A stretch of DNA of 52,572 nt, taken from the NCBI GenBank assembly GCA_019456145.1, contig VRUL01000038.1:1-52572 (forward strand), given 5' to 3'. Of this stretch, positions 18,068-25,858 are shown piece after piece. The translations under genes were made by a program, and so were the position numbers. How positions within the stretch are numbered: position 1 is the stretch's first letter; each line of letters starts with the position of its first letter. Origin of the DNA: Planctomycetota bacterium. GTDB lineage: Bacteria > Planctomycetota > Phycisphaerae > Sedimentisphaerales > Anaerobacaceae. The notes below the pieces were generated by a model. It made no database searches. It saw only the letters and a program-made list of their open reading frames with translations, and was not told the origin of the DNA.

Positions 18068-18113
18068 ACTTTCCGTAATCATTGCATCCAGAGATACATT
18101 TTATGCCAATTAG
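18054..18113 (+). pseudogene. N-terminal fossil of another GT2 glycosyltransferase
   Basis: An ATG at 18054 opens a 19-codon frame ending in TAG at 18111. Its first residues, MSRPKLSVIIASRDT, match the start of the GT2 paralogues (PKLSVIIASVNG, PRLSIIIASEDT, PKLSVIIAAFNN) and then stop. It sits exactly where a next tandem GT2 would be expected, overlapping the end of the preceding GT2 by 14 bases. The start of the following oxidoreductase (18103) is fused onto it. I read it as the stump of a GT2 gene whose body was removed when the two oxidoreductase genes arrived. Confidence 0.7.
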
Positions 18114-19176
18114 AGTTGCCATTATCGGTTTAGGAGCAGCTGCACATAACATTCACCTTCCGGCTTATGCAATGATCCGGGACAAAATTGCTGTAGTCGG
18201 AGGTTGCGATATTAATGAAAATGCGAGAAACTATACAAAGAAAAAATGGAATATTGAAGGGATTTACAGCACACCTGAAGAAATGATAAAAAAAACAAGG
18301 CCTGATATTATTTCTATTATTACGCCTCCTGCGCAGCATTTTGAACACTGTCGAATAGCTCTGAAAAAAGGTTGCCATGTTTTCTGTGAAAAGCCGTTTA
18401 TGGAAAATCTGGAACAAGTAGATGAGATTGTTGAAATTGGGGATCAGGCCAAACGTCATGTCGTTGTTAATAACGAGTTCAGATATATGCAAATCCATTC
18501 CAGGACCAAAGAACTTATAGGAAGCCCTGAATTTGGCGAGTTGCGGTACCTTTACGCGTGGCAGACATTTACACCGAACGCTCATTCCGAAGCAGGATGG
18601 CGAGGAAATATTGAGAAGAGGGTTTGCTTTGAATTTGGCAATCATGTATTTGATCTTATAAGGTACTTCTTTGGGAAAACACCCACAAAAATTTTCGCTC
18701 ATATGCCTAAACCTGTTCCTGATATGAAAGCGGACCTGTTAAATATCGTTTCTGTTGAGTTTTCTGACGGACGAGCAGCTACATTTGTTTTGGATCGACT
18801 TAGTAAAGGTCCTGAACGATATCTTGACATTCGTTTAAATGGTGATCATGCCACTATTCACACATTCATTGGTGGAGAACTAAGATGTCAAATAGGTATA
18901 CATACGAGAGAGAAAATGCCTTTCATTCATTTTGACTTCGTAAAAGGTGGAAAGGCAGAACTGCAGGTTGGTAACAGATCGAAAGTCATAGCGAAAGACC
19001 CTCTTAATCCTTTTAAGGCCGCGACAAGCTTGCTATTTACAAAATATATTGATGCACTTAAAGATAAAACAATACCTCCATGCAATGCCAAAGATAGTCG
19101 AGACACATTGGCCCTAATTCTTGCCGCTTATGAGTCCGCTTCTTCCGGATTACCGGTTATGATTAGAGAACAGTAA
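18103..19176 (+). CDS. Gfo/Idh/MocA family sugar oxidoreductase
   Basis: This 357-residue NAD(P)-dependent enzyme starts at ATG 18103 (MPIRVAIIGLGAAAHNIHLP). An N-terminal Rossmann domain (GLGAAA) is followed by the family motif CEKPFMENLEQ, holding the catalytic-site lysine (about residue 100). A GxGxH-like segment follows (FEFGNHVFDLIRYFFG), where the histidine is the usual proton donor region. Members oxidise or reduce hydroxyls of nucleotide sugars or free sugars; in glycan loci they often act in 3-keto or 2,3-diamino sugar pathways. The gene has no Tat signal, so it is cytoplasmic, unlike the relative at 49-50 kb. It begins inside the GT2 fossil, which suggests insertion here. Confidence 0.88.
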   Translation: MPIRVAIIGLGAAAHNIHLPAYAMIRDKIAVVGGCDINENARNYTKKKWNIEGIYSTPEEMIKKTRPDIISIITPPAQHFEHCRIALKKGCHVFCEKPFMENLEQVDEIVEIGDQAKRHVVVNNEFRYMQIHSRTKELIGSPEFGELRYLYAWQTFTPNAHSEAGWRGNIEKRVCFEFGNHVFDLIRYFFGKTPTKIFAHMPKPVPDMKADLLNIVSVEFSDGRAATFVLDRLSKGPERYLDIRLNGDHATIHTFIGGELRCQIGIHTREKMPFIHFDFVKGGKAELQVGNRSKVIAKDPLNPFKAATSLLFTKYIDALKDKTIPPCNAKDSRDTLALILAAYESASSGLPVMIREQ

Positions 19177-19196
19177 GTTGAATTGGATAGTATCTC

Positions 19197-20210
19197 ATGC
19201 CGAAAACAAAACGTTTGAACGTAGGCATTGTTGGAGCGGGCCTAATGGGACATTGGCATGCAAACGCGGCAAGGCGTACAGGAGCACATATAAGCGCAAT
19301 AGCAGATAAAAATAATGAAGCATCCAGACGTCTGGCAGGTAAATACTTTCATGCAAAAAGTTTTTCTTCCGTTGAACAAATGTTGGAGAATATGGAGATT
19401 AACGTACTCCACATCTGTACACCTACGGATACTCATGTTGAAATATCAGAAATAGCACTTGAATCAGGGATTAATCTGGTTATTGAAAAACCGGTAACGC
19501 CAACTACTGTTGAAACTGAACGAATTTTAAAACAAGCAGCAAGTAATAATGTAATTTTATGTGCAGTGCATCAGTTTCTCTTTCAGGAAGGTGTTCTAAA
19601 AGCTAAGGGATTATTAAACAAAATTGGTAGGATGATTCATATAGAGAGTACTATTTGTTCAGCTGGAGCTGATGGTCTTGCTGGAAGGCAGCGTGATTTG
19701 ATTGCTGCAGATATCTTGCCCCATCCACTTTCATTAATGCAGTCCTTTGTACCAGGAGGTGTTTCGAGTGAAGAATGGAATGTGGTCCATCCGGAGCATG
19801 GAGATCTCCGCATTTCTTGTAATATGGCAGAAGTTACGATGTCTATTTTTATAAGTATGAATGCCCGTCCCACGGAATGTTCCCTAAAGATTGTAGGAAC
19901 AGATGGAGCCATCCATATAGACTTGTTTCATGGATATTCATTTTTAGAGTCAGGAAAGGTCTCACGTACGCGTAAAATCTTACATCCATTTTCGTTTTCT
20001 GCCAGTAAGTTTTTTTCAGCTACTGTCAATCTTAGTCGTCGTATTGTTCAACGCGAATCAGCATACCCGGGCCTTTATAAAATGATTAATTCTTTTTACA
20101 GATCCGTACTAACACATAGCAAATGTCCGATTTCAGATGAAGATACACTCGCTGTGGCCATAGCTCGTGACAAGTTGTTGCAGAGCGTGGGATTTGATAA
20201 AGTACTTTGA
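19197..20210 (+). CDS. Gfo/Idh/MocA family oxidoreductase
   Basis: This 337-residue protein is the second oxidoreductase of the pair and follows by 20 bp. The Rossmann motif is VGIVGAGLMGHWHANAA (about residues 9-25), and the conserved lysine lies in VIEKPVTPTTVET (about residue 100). The C-terminal domain has the AADILPHPLSLMQSF segment at the place of the catalytic histidine. The two enzymes are only distantly alike, so they may catalyse successive oxidation and reduction steps on one nucleotide sugar. Substrate is unknown. Relics of an IS1380 element follow immediately downstream. Confidence 0.86.
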   Translation: MPKTKRLNVGIVGAGLMGHWHANAARRTGAHISAIADKNNEASRRLAGKYFHAKSFSSVEQMLENMEINVLHICTPTDTHVEISEIALESGINLVIEKPVTPTTVETERILKQAASNNVILCAVHQFLFQEGVLKAKGLLNKIGRMIHIESTICSAGADGLAGRQRDLIAADILPHPLSLMQSFVPGGVSSEEWNVVHPEHGDLRISCNMAEVTMSIFISMNARPTECSLKIVGTDGAIHIDLFHGYSFLESGKVSRTRKILHPFSFSASKFFSATVNLSRRIVQRESAYPGLYKMINSFYRSVLTHSKCPISDEDTLAVAIARDKLLQSVGFDKVL

Positions 20211-20252
20211 AGAATGGAAGTTAATGCAAATAATAAGTGGACGTAGTGATCC

Positions 20253-20423
20253 CTGCGGACGCTCAGAGACAAGCTCGTCAAGATAGAAGCCAAAGTGGTC
20301 AGCCATTCCCGTTACGTGATATTTGAAATGGCAGAAGTGGTTGTTCCGAGGGCTTTGTTCTGTGAAATCCTTGAGCGTATTAGTCGCTTGACATTTGTAG
20401 CAGTGACTCCGGGAGTTGGATAA
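20253..20423 (+). mobile_element. Relic of an IS1380-family transposase (C-terminal end)
   Basis: The frame 20253-20423 reads LRTLRDKLVKIEAKVVSHSR, then YVIFEMAEVVVPRALFCEIL, then ERISRL and a stop. This matches the C-terminus of IS1380-group transposases as I know it ('TLREKLIKIGAKVVxHxRYVTFQLAEVAVPRxLFxxILxRI'). The N-terminal four fifths, with the catalytic DDE residues, are absent. The remaining sequence up to 20662 contains no gene; it may hold decayed IS end sequence, but I could not identify the inverted repeats. The relic marks a past insertion or recombination point beside the oxidoreductase pair. Confidence 0.72.
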
Positions 20424-20662
20424 TGCTAAGGATAACTGGAAAACTTGTTTTTCAAGCGGAGACAATGGTAAAGGTGCGTCATAAGATTGATAATCAGTTG
20501 CCAAATTCTTATTTTTGTAATTATTGTGACTGAAATATCCTCGAAATGAAGGCAAAAATCTTGACTTTCCGAGATTAGGTTTGACATTCTAATGGAAATT
20601 AGTCTTAACGGCGTAGCTAAGCGTTTAATATGGGAAATGTCAGCTTCAAGGAAACTTGACCG

Positions 20663-21739
20663 GTGAACCAGAAAAAAACAGCAGCACCAAGGTTTCGGAT
20701 CATACACATGGAGCTTACCAATGTCTGCAACTTCGAGTGCGACTTCTGCCCGAGTGCGCATCAAACCAGAAAACGAGTCTTCATGGAGACTGAGCTGGCC
20801 AAAGACATTATCTCTGAGATAGCCGAACACCATTTGTCGGATTATATATCATTTCATATTATGGGTGAACCGTTATTGCATAAAGATGTATTAGAGCTAT
20901 GTCACTTTGCAGAAGAGCAAGGACTATCCGCCGTTCTGTTCACCAACGGTGCTCTTTTAAATGAAGAGCTCAACACGAAACTTCTCGCTACAGGTCTGGC
21001 TAGGTTGGAAGTAAGCTTCAGATCGCCCAATGAACTCGCCTTTATTCAGAAGTCTCCGCCCTCATCATTGACATTTGAAGCCTACAAAGACAAAGTAAAA
21101 GGCCTAATATCGAGCAAACTTGACAGCGATAGCTATACTGAAATCCGCATACATTTTTTTAAGAAAAGCAAATTATTTGATAGTTTTTGTCCTGTCGATA
21201 CACGACACCTAACCAACCGCCAAGATAACCTGTCGATTATGAATGAATTCCAAACGCACTGTCTCACAATGGCTAAACGCTTGGGAAAAGACATTTCAAA
21301 GTACCAGGCTGTCTCTTTGTCCCCGTCCCGGGATGCGGCAGAAATATTTGATCGCATCTACCTGTGCTGTCAACGGTTAATTTACTTTTACTTGACTGAA
21401 TGCAGTCGATACAGCTCATATTCAAAAGCCTTCTTTGGCAGTTGTGATACATTTCGCAATCAATCGGATTTCGGTATATTAGCAAACGGTGATGTGACCA
21501 CTTGCTGCCTTGATTACAATGGGGAGAATGTTATTGATAATGTCCGAAACAAGAAGCTGGTCGATATCTTGGAGACGGACCAAGTGAAATCTATCATAAA
21601 ACATTTTAATCGTTATCATCCCCCAACGGACCTGTGCAGACGATGCTTGGGAAATCCTAACGTCTTTTTTTCCTTAAGCAAACAGGCCTATAGCATTTTC
21701 CAGGGTTTTGCTAAGAGTATTGAAAAAGGCCGCGATTGA
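20663..21739 (+). CDS. Radical-SAM enzyme with SPASM-like C-terminus
   Basis: This 358-residue enzyme starts at GTG 20663. The radical-SAM iron-sulphur motif is CNFECDFC (about residues 23-30), followed by HIMGEPLLHKDV, which corresponds to the GGEP strand, and LFTNGALLNEE. The C-terminal half has clustered cysteines (GSCDTF, TTCCLDY, and DLCRRCLGNP near the end), as in SPASM/twitch domains that bind auxiliary clusters. Such enzymes make organic radicals from S-adenosylmethionine and modify peptides, sugars or other small molecules. Here it stands alone between the IS relic and a membrane SGNH protein, in a glycan locus, so a sugar or lipid substrate is plausible but not shown. Confidence 0.85.
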   Translation: MNQKKTAAPRFRIIHMELTNVCNFECDFCPSAHQTRKRVFMETELAKDIISEIAEHHLSDYISFHIMGEPLLHKDVLELCHFAEEQGLSAVLFTNGALLNEELNTKLLATGLARLEVSFRSPNELAFIQKSPPSSLTFEAYKDKVKGLISSKLDSDSYTEIRIHFFKKSKLFDSFCPVDTRHLTNRQDNLSIMNEFQTHCLTMAKRLGKDISKYQAVSLSPSRDAAEIFDRIYLCCQRLIYFYLTECSRYSSYSKAFFGSCDTFRNQSDFGILANGDVTTCCLDYNGENVIDNVRNKKLVDILETDQVKSIIKHFNRYHPPTDLCRRCLGNPNVFFSLSKQAYSIFQGFAKSIEKGRD

Positions 21740-21818
21740 AGAGTTATCGTTAGTCAGGGGACAGGCTTGCCGAGCAGCAAGTGGAGTTACAAGTGGCAGG
21801 TTAGGCCGATAAATTTTC

Positions 21819-21838
21819 GCCACCCCTATGGGGGTGGC
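21819..21838. other. Hairpin ahead of the SGNH gene
   Basis: A perfect 8-bp inverted repeat (GCCACCCC, loop TATG, GGGGTGGC) lies between the radical-SAM gene and the SGNH hydrolase. No T-run follows. A potential upstream ATG (21828) lies in the loop, which argues that the real start of the next gene is the ATG at 21858. Confidence 0.6.
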
Positions 21839-21857
21839 CAGTCTAAGGGACGAGCAG

Positions 21858-23057
21858 ATGAAAGACTTATCCAAAAATGTGCGAAAGATTCCTTGCACTA
21901 CCTTCAATAAATTTGCTTCTCACTACAAAACAGTTTCTATTATATTTTTCAGCAGTGTGCTATTGTTCCTGGTTTTGAATGTAGCCCTCTATACATTGAA
22001 TAAAATAATAAAGTCCGTACAGAAATATAATAATCCTGTTTCAAGTAAATATAATAGTGATTTAACCCAGATTTATCCTGGTCTTACCGAGAATGAAATA
22101 AACAAACTTCTGAGTGAGACATGGTCGAGGCATTTGCTTGAATATGAGCCGTTCACACAGTTCCGTGAAAGGCCGTACTCGGGAGAATATGTAAATATCA
22201 GTAAAAATGGATATCGGATAACAAGAAATCAAGGGCCATGGCCACCGGAACCGGGGAATAGCAATATATTTATTTTTGGCGGTTCTACCACTTTTGGATA
22301 TGGATTGCCCGATTCTGAAACATTAGCATCATATCTTCAGGAATATCTGGCAGAAGATGACAAACTTAATAATATTTACGTCTATAATTTTGGTCGTGCT
22401 TATTATTATTCCACACAGGAAAAATTGTTATTCGAAAAATTACTCATGTCTGATTTTGTGCCTGATCTTGCAATTTTTGTAGATGGTCTTAATGAATACT
22501 TATTTGTCAAAGATGTGCCAAGATTTAGTGGCACTCTTGCTAAAATGATGGAGCCGAGAAGATCAAGGAATGCTATGCTAGCCACTGCTCTGCTTCAATG
22601 GTTGCCAATGGGGAGGGCGATTTTATACATTACTAAAAAACTAGAGAATAATATTAATGTGAAATCAGATGTGAATACTGAAATAGAGAGCACACTGCAG
22701 TCAGTAGTAAGACGGTATTGCAGTAATAAGAAAATGATAGATGCAATTGCAGAAAGCATGAATATTAATACGCTATTTGTTTGGCAACCGGTACATGCGT
22801 ATAAGTATAATCTTAAATATCATTTTTTCTCTAAAGGTGAAATAAAACATCTATCAACACAGGGATATCCATTAATGGAGGAACATCTCCATAAATACTC
22901 ATTGGGGAAGAATTTCCTTTGGAGTGCAGATATTCAAGAGAATATAGATGAACCACTATACGTCGATATGGTTCACTACAACGTGAAACTAACACAAATG
23001 CTGGCGAGACGCATAGCACAGCATATTGCACAGGCAGATATTCTAAAACAGAAATAG
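21858..23057 (+). CDS. Membrane-anchored SGNH/GDSL hydrolase-like protein
   Basis: From ATG 21858 the product has 399 residues. One N-terminal membrane helix (IIFFSSVLLFLVLNVALYTL, about residues 25-45) anchors it. The SGNH blocks are visible: FIFGGSTTFGYG (block I, nucleophile serine), an FVDGLNEY segment (block III, GxN), and VDMVHYNVKLTQM near the end (block V, Asp and His). Proteins of this type esterify or de-esterify glycans, for example acetyl transfer or removal, at the outer face of the cytoplasmic membrane. Its place in the locus points to acetylation control of the exported polymer. The start at 21828 would lie in a hairpin loop and is less likely. Confidence 0.78.
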   Translation: MKDLSKNVRKIPCTTFNKFASHYKTVSIIFFSSVLLFLVLNVALYTLNKIIKSVQKYNNPVSSKYNSDLTQIYPGLTENEINKLLSETWSRHLLEYEPFTQFRERPYSGEYVNISKNGYRITRNQGPWPPEPGNSNIFIFGGSTTFGYGLPDSETLASYLQEYLAEDDKLNNIYVYNFGRAYYYSTQEKLLFEKLLMSDFVPDLAIFVDGLNEYLFVKDVPRFSGTLAKMMEPRRSRNAMLATALLQWLPMGRAILYITKKLENNINVKSDVNTEIESTLQSVVRRYCSNKKMIDAIAESMNINTLFVWQPVHAYKYNLKYHFFSKGEIKHLSTQGYPLMEEHLHKYSLGKNFLWSADIQENIDEPLYVDMVHYNVKLTQMLARRIAQHIAQADILKQK

Positions 23058-23107
23058 AAAAAATAAATCTGTCTCCTTTTTGCTTCCAATGCGATACATG
23101 ATGCGAA

Positions 23108-23230
23108 GGAAGTGGCATTAACTATTCTTGGGATGGTGATACCATTATCGTCAAGCCGGGTATGTATGGTGAATATATCTATTTCAATAGCAGGGCTATT
23201 ACCTTAACCAGCGAAAACCCCGAAGACCCG
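23108..23230 (+). pseudogene. Fragment of a right-handed beta-helix protein
   Basis: The frame reads INYSWDGDTIIVKPGMYGEY and then IYFNSRAITLTSENPEDPSL. This matches the opening coil of secreted parallel beta-helix proteins that are abundant in Planctomycetota ('AINNAVNGDTVVVxPGTYxENINFxGKAITVTSxNPDDP'). There is no start, no signal peptide and no repeat following it. It is a fossil cut on both sides, in the 400-bp gap between the SGNH protein and the methyltransferase. Confidence 0.65.
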
Positions 23231-23283
23231 TCGTTAGCTGTTTTGTTATATTGGCAAAACAGGGAACAGCTTAACCAGCCGAA

Positions 23284-23345
23284 CCGCCAAAGGTACGGAC
23301 CCGTATGCCCGGTGGTGTGACAGGGAAAGTCCGGCTAGGGCATAC
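23284..23345 (+). other. Possible group II intron remnant
   Basis: Directly after the beta-helix fragment comes GAACCGCCAAAGGTACGGAC followed by CCGTATGCCCGGTGGTGTGA. The arms ACCGCC and GGTGGT can pair (with G-U), with an inner ACG/CGT stem. This resembles the hairpin found just after the maturase frame in many bacterial group II introns. No maturase, domain V or intron boundary could be identified, so it is a weak call. Confidence 0.3.
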
Positions 23346-23457
23346 CTATGTCGATAATACATTTACTATCAATATACAAACCTGTAGCAACACAATATAT
23401 TCCCTTCTCCCACCACAAGGATGATAGAAGTGTTTTTTAATATAGGAAATCTTTTAA

Positions 23458-24387
23458 TTGAATAAATCATCAATAATCAAAAATACTGAGCAATTTAAAC
23501 TTGATGACTCAGGTAGTTACGACTCCTGTGTAGCTGATTACCACCAATGTGTAAACAGATTATGTGAACCATTTGTCAAGCAAATGGTAGCAATTGCTCA
23601 TTTGAAACAGGGGCAGAGAGTCTTGGACGTGGGTACAGGTACCGGGATTGTAGCGAACTATGCCGCAAAGTTACTTGACAACTCAGGTTCGGTAATTGGG
23701 ATTGATCTTTCTGAGGGGATGTTAAAAACTGCGCGTCTTAATGCAAAGAATATGGGGATTTCCAATGTGGATTTTCTCCGGATGGATGCCGAGGATCTTG
23801 ACTTACCTACGGAATCTTTTGATTCAGTTATTTCTATGTATGCGATTGACCATTTTCCTAATGCTGCTCAAGCTTTGGGGGAGATGCATAGAGTATTGAA
23901 ACCTGAAGGACACATTGTGATTTCCATAGGCAGTAGAACACCCCCATGGGGTGCTGGCCGCTTTATAGCATATTGTGTTGGGATAAATAGAAAAATAAAA
24001 CAGTTATTTCAGCCTCATCTGTACGCTCCAAATTTTATTCAATCCATGATGAACAACCATTTAGGGCATCTTCCTTCACCTTCGCATTCTAATTGGGGTG
24101 GGGGAAAACCGGAAAATAGTTTACTCAGAATTATTCAAGAAACTGGTTTTCACGTTAAGGATATGTTGTGGAATCATAATATGATAACTATGCAATCTAC
24201 AGAAGAATTTTGGCGTTCTCAAACAGCAATTGTAACGGAAGTAAGAAAACGACTCCAAAATATAGAACCAAACGCAAAGAGATCCTTTCTAGAAGATTTT
24301 AAGAAAATAACAAAAAAAGCGTTATCCCATGGAGGCAGGTTATACTATTGTGGAGCCGTTTTTATGATCTGTGCAATACGTAAGTAA
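23458..24387 (+). CDS. Class I SAM-dependent methyltransferase (UbiE/Methyltransf_11 type)
   Basis: This 309-residue protein uses TTG 23458 as the most likely start, with AGGAAA about ten bases upstream. The AdoMet-binding fold is complete: motif I VLDVGTGTGIVANYA (about residues 57-71), motif II VIGIDLSEGML, motif III FLRMDAEDLDLP and post-III FDSVISMYAIDHF. It has a C-terminal extension of about 130 residues beyond the usual core. Such enzymes methylate small molecules, lipids or sugars in the cytoplasm. It precedes the broken GT4 copy and the GT2 array. Substrate is unknown. Confidence 0.86.
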   Translation: MNKSSIIKNTEQFKLDDSGSYDSCVADYHQCVNRLCEPFVKQMVAIAHLKQGQRVLDVGTGTGIVANYAAKLLDNSGSVIGIDLSEGMLKTARLNAKNMGISNVDFLRMDAEDLDLPTESFDSVISMYAIDHFPNAAQALGEMHRVLKPEGHIVISIGSRTPPWGAGRFIAYCVGINRKIKQLFQPHLYAPNFIQSMMNNHLGHLPSPSHSNWGGGKPENSLLRIIQETGFHVKDMLWNHNMITMQSTEEFWRSQTAIVTEVRKRLQNIEPNAKRSFLEDFKKITKKALSHGGRLYYCGAVFMICAIRK

Positions 24388-24416
24388 TACTAATATTTAA
24401 TTGTAGGTAATTAAGA

Positions 24417-24608
24417 ATGAAACTGGGAGTAAATATAATACGACTTACAAGACTATTTACTGGTGTGGGACGGTATATTGAATGTATTCTAAAAGAGTGG
24501 AGTCAGATGCGAATCCCTTTTGAAGAAGTCATACTCTATGTATATTCTCCTATAAAGCAAGAGCAGGTCGTGTTTCCTCTTGATAGGTTTAAAATCGTAA
24601 TCGATGGA
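24417..24608 (+). pseudogene. Beheaded GT4: 5' end duplicated from the gene at 27736
   Basis: These 192 bases are a second copy of the first 64 codons of the GT4 gene at 27736, with 181 of 192 bases identical by my alignment. The protein reads MKLGVNIIRLTRLFTGVGRY and continues the same to IVIDG in both. After base 24608 similarity stops and the sequence continues into the tail of an unrelated hydrolase; the frame ends at 24668. The copy keeps an ATG start where the intact gene has GTG. It cannot make a functional glycosyltransferase. Confidence 0.88.
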
Positions 24609-24938
24609 CCGAAGCAAAGTTCCATTACTTTTAGCACCTTCGCCGCCAAATCCGGAAGACGGGATTGATACTGTAGTTGCTTCTATAGATGCTATGAAGG
24701 ATTTAGCACAGGAGGCTGGAATGGGTTTTCATGTATTTGCCCATTTCCATTTAAGGGGGGGCTACCTTTTAAAGCATCTCTATGGAAGGACTTTCTCGGT
24801 AGAACTAATACTATCGATCTTTCTGAACTCATTCTCTCTTCAAATAGGGAATCAGATCCAGTAGGTTATGATGGCGGACATTGGAGTCCGGTGGGCCATC
24901 GTATCGTGGCTTCAATTATAAAAAATAAACTTCAATGA
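24609..24938 (+). pseudogene. C-terminal fragment of an SGNH hydrolase, frameshifted
   Basis: Just after the GT4 stump the sequence reads SKVPLLLAPSPPNPEDG and then a helix AMKDLAQEAGMGFHVFAHFH. A run of seven G (24755-24761) then shifts the frame. The next part reads LPFKASLWKDFLGRTNTIDL and ends with YDGGHWSPVGHRIVASII before TGA at 24936. The DGGHWSPVGH motif is the Asp/His block V of SGNH hydrolases, as in AlgX/AlgJ-type acetyltransferases. The N-terminal nucleophile half is missing. It differs from the intact SGNH gene at 21858, so it is the tail of a second such gene. It ends two bases before the next GT2 start. Confidence 0.72.
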
Positions 24939-24939
24939 G

Positions 24940-25848
24940 ATGGAAAAATCAGAAAATCCAAGACTCTCCATTATCATCGCCTCTGAAGACACATCTCGTA
25001 TAGAAGATTGTTTAAATGCCTTGAGAGGGCAAGTCAGGAGTGGAGAGATTGAAACCATTGTGGTGGTCTGTTCCGCAGATGGGACAACCCGGCTTATTAA
25101 AACCAAGTTCCCGGATGTCAAATTTATAAGTTTTTCCAGCCGAAAGTCATTACCGCTTCTGTTAGGAGCCGGTATTGAACAGTCCACGGGGGATATAGTG
25201 GCCATTACAGATGCTACCTGTGTTGTTGATGGGAATTGGATTTCAGAAATTCTTAAAGCGCATAAAACTGCTCACCCGGTAATCGGGGGGGGCGTTGAAA
25301 TGGCGATAAGAAAAGGTATGATAAACTGGGCAGCCTATTTTTGTGAATATGGCCAGTTTATGCATCCTATGGAAGAGGGTGTGGTGAATGAATTACCTGG
25401 AAACAATATGTCATTCAAGCGGTGGGTATTAAAGAGAGGACAAGAGTTTGTGCAGAATGGATTCTGGAAGACCTATTGGTGTCGAAAATTGCAGGAAGAA
25501 GGAATCCAGTTAATCTCAAAACCATCAATTGTGGTACATTACAAGAAATCGTTTTGCCTGGGCTCATTCCTTATCAGAAGGTTTCTCCATGGCAGGTGCT
25601 TTGCAGGGATGCGGATTGCAAAAGTTTCCATTTTCAAACGTATGTACTATATAGCAGGATCACCCTTGTTAGTGTTCCTGTTTCTTGCGCGGACGATTAA
25701 GGCCATTATACCCAAAAAGCGTTACCGGAAAGAATTTATTCTTTCCTTTCCTGTTTCATTCATGGCTATTGTGATCTGGTCGGTCGGAGAATTCTATGGA
25801 TATCTTACAGGGCCAGGTAGCAGTTGCAACAAGATATATATTCATTAA
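24940..25848 (+). CDS. Glycosyltransferase family 2 (array copy 1)
   Basis: This 302-residue protein is the first of three tandem GT2 genes. GT-A signatures are PRLSIIIASEDTSRIEDCLN at the N-terminus, VVVCSADGTTRLIKTKFP in place of the usual DD-GT motif, and AITDATCVVDGNWISEIL at the metal-binding strand, where TEDHC is seen in copies 2 and 3. The GNNMSFKRWVL segment corresponds to the acceptor loop. The C-terminal third has the basic RRFLHGRCFAGMR segment and two membrane helices ending in SVGEFYGYLTGPG. It begins two bases after the hydrolase fragment and ends ten bases before copy 2. Variation in the active-site strand suggests altered donor use or reduced activity. Confidence 0.85.
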   Translation: MEKSENPRLSIIIASEDTSRIEDCLNALRGQVRSGEIETIVVVCSADGTTRLIKTKFPDVKFISFSSRKSLPLLLGAGIEQSTGDIVAITDATCVVDGNWISEILKAHKTAHPVIGGGVEMAIRKGMINWAAYFCEYGQFMHPMEEGVVNELPGNNMSFKRWVLKRGQEFVQNGFWKTYWCRKLQEEGIQLISKPSIVVHYKKSFCLGSFLIRRFLHGRCFAGMRIAKVSIFKRMYYIAGSPLLVFLFLARTIKAIIPKKRYRKEFILSFPVSFMAIVIWSVGEFYGYLTGPGSSCNKIYIH

Positions 25849-25858
25849 GACAAGTTAA

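Noticed and set aside
23325..23340. Bases resembling the RNase P motif GAGGAAAGTCCGG.
   Set aside because: The rest of RNase P RNA, including the matching 3' part of P4, is absent nearby.
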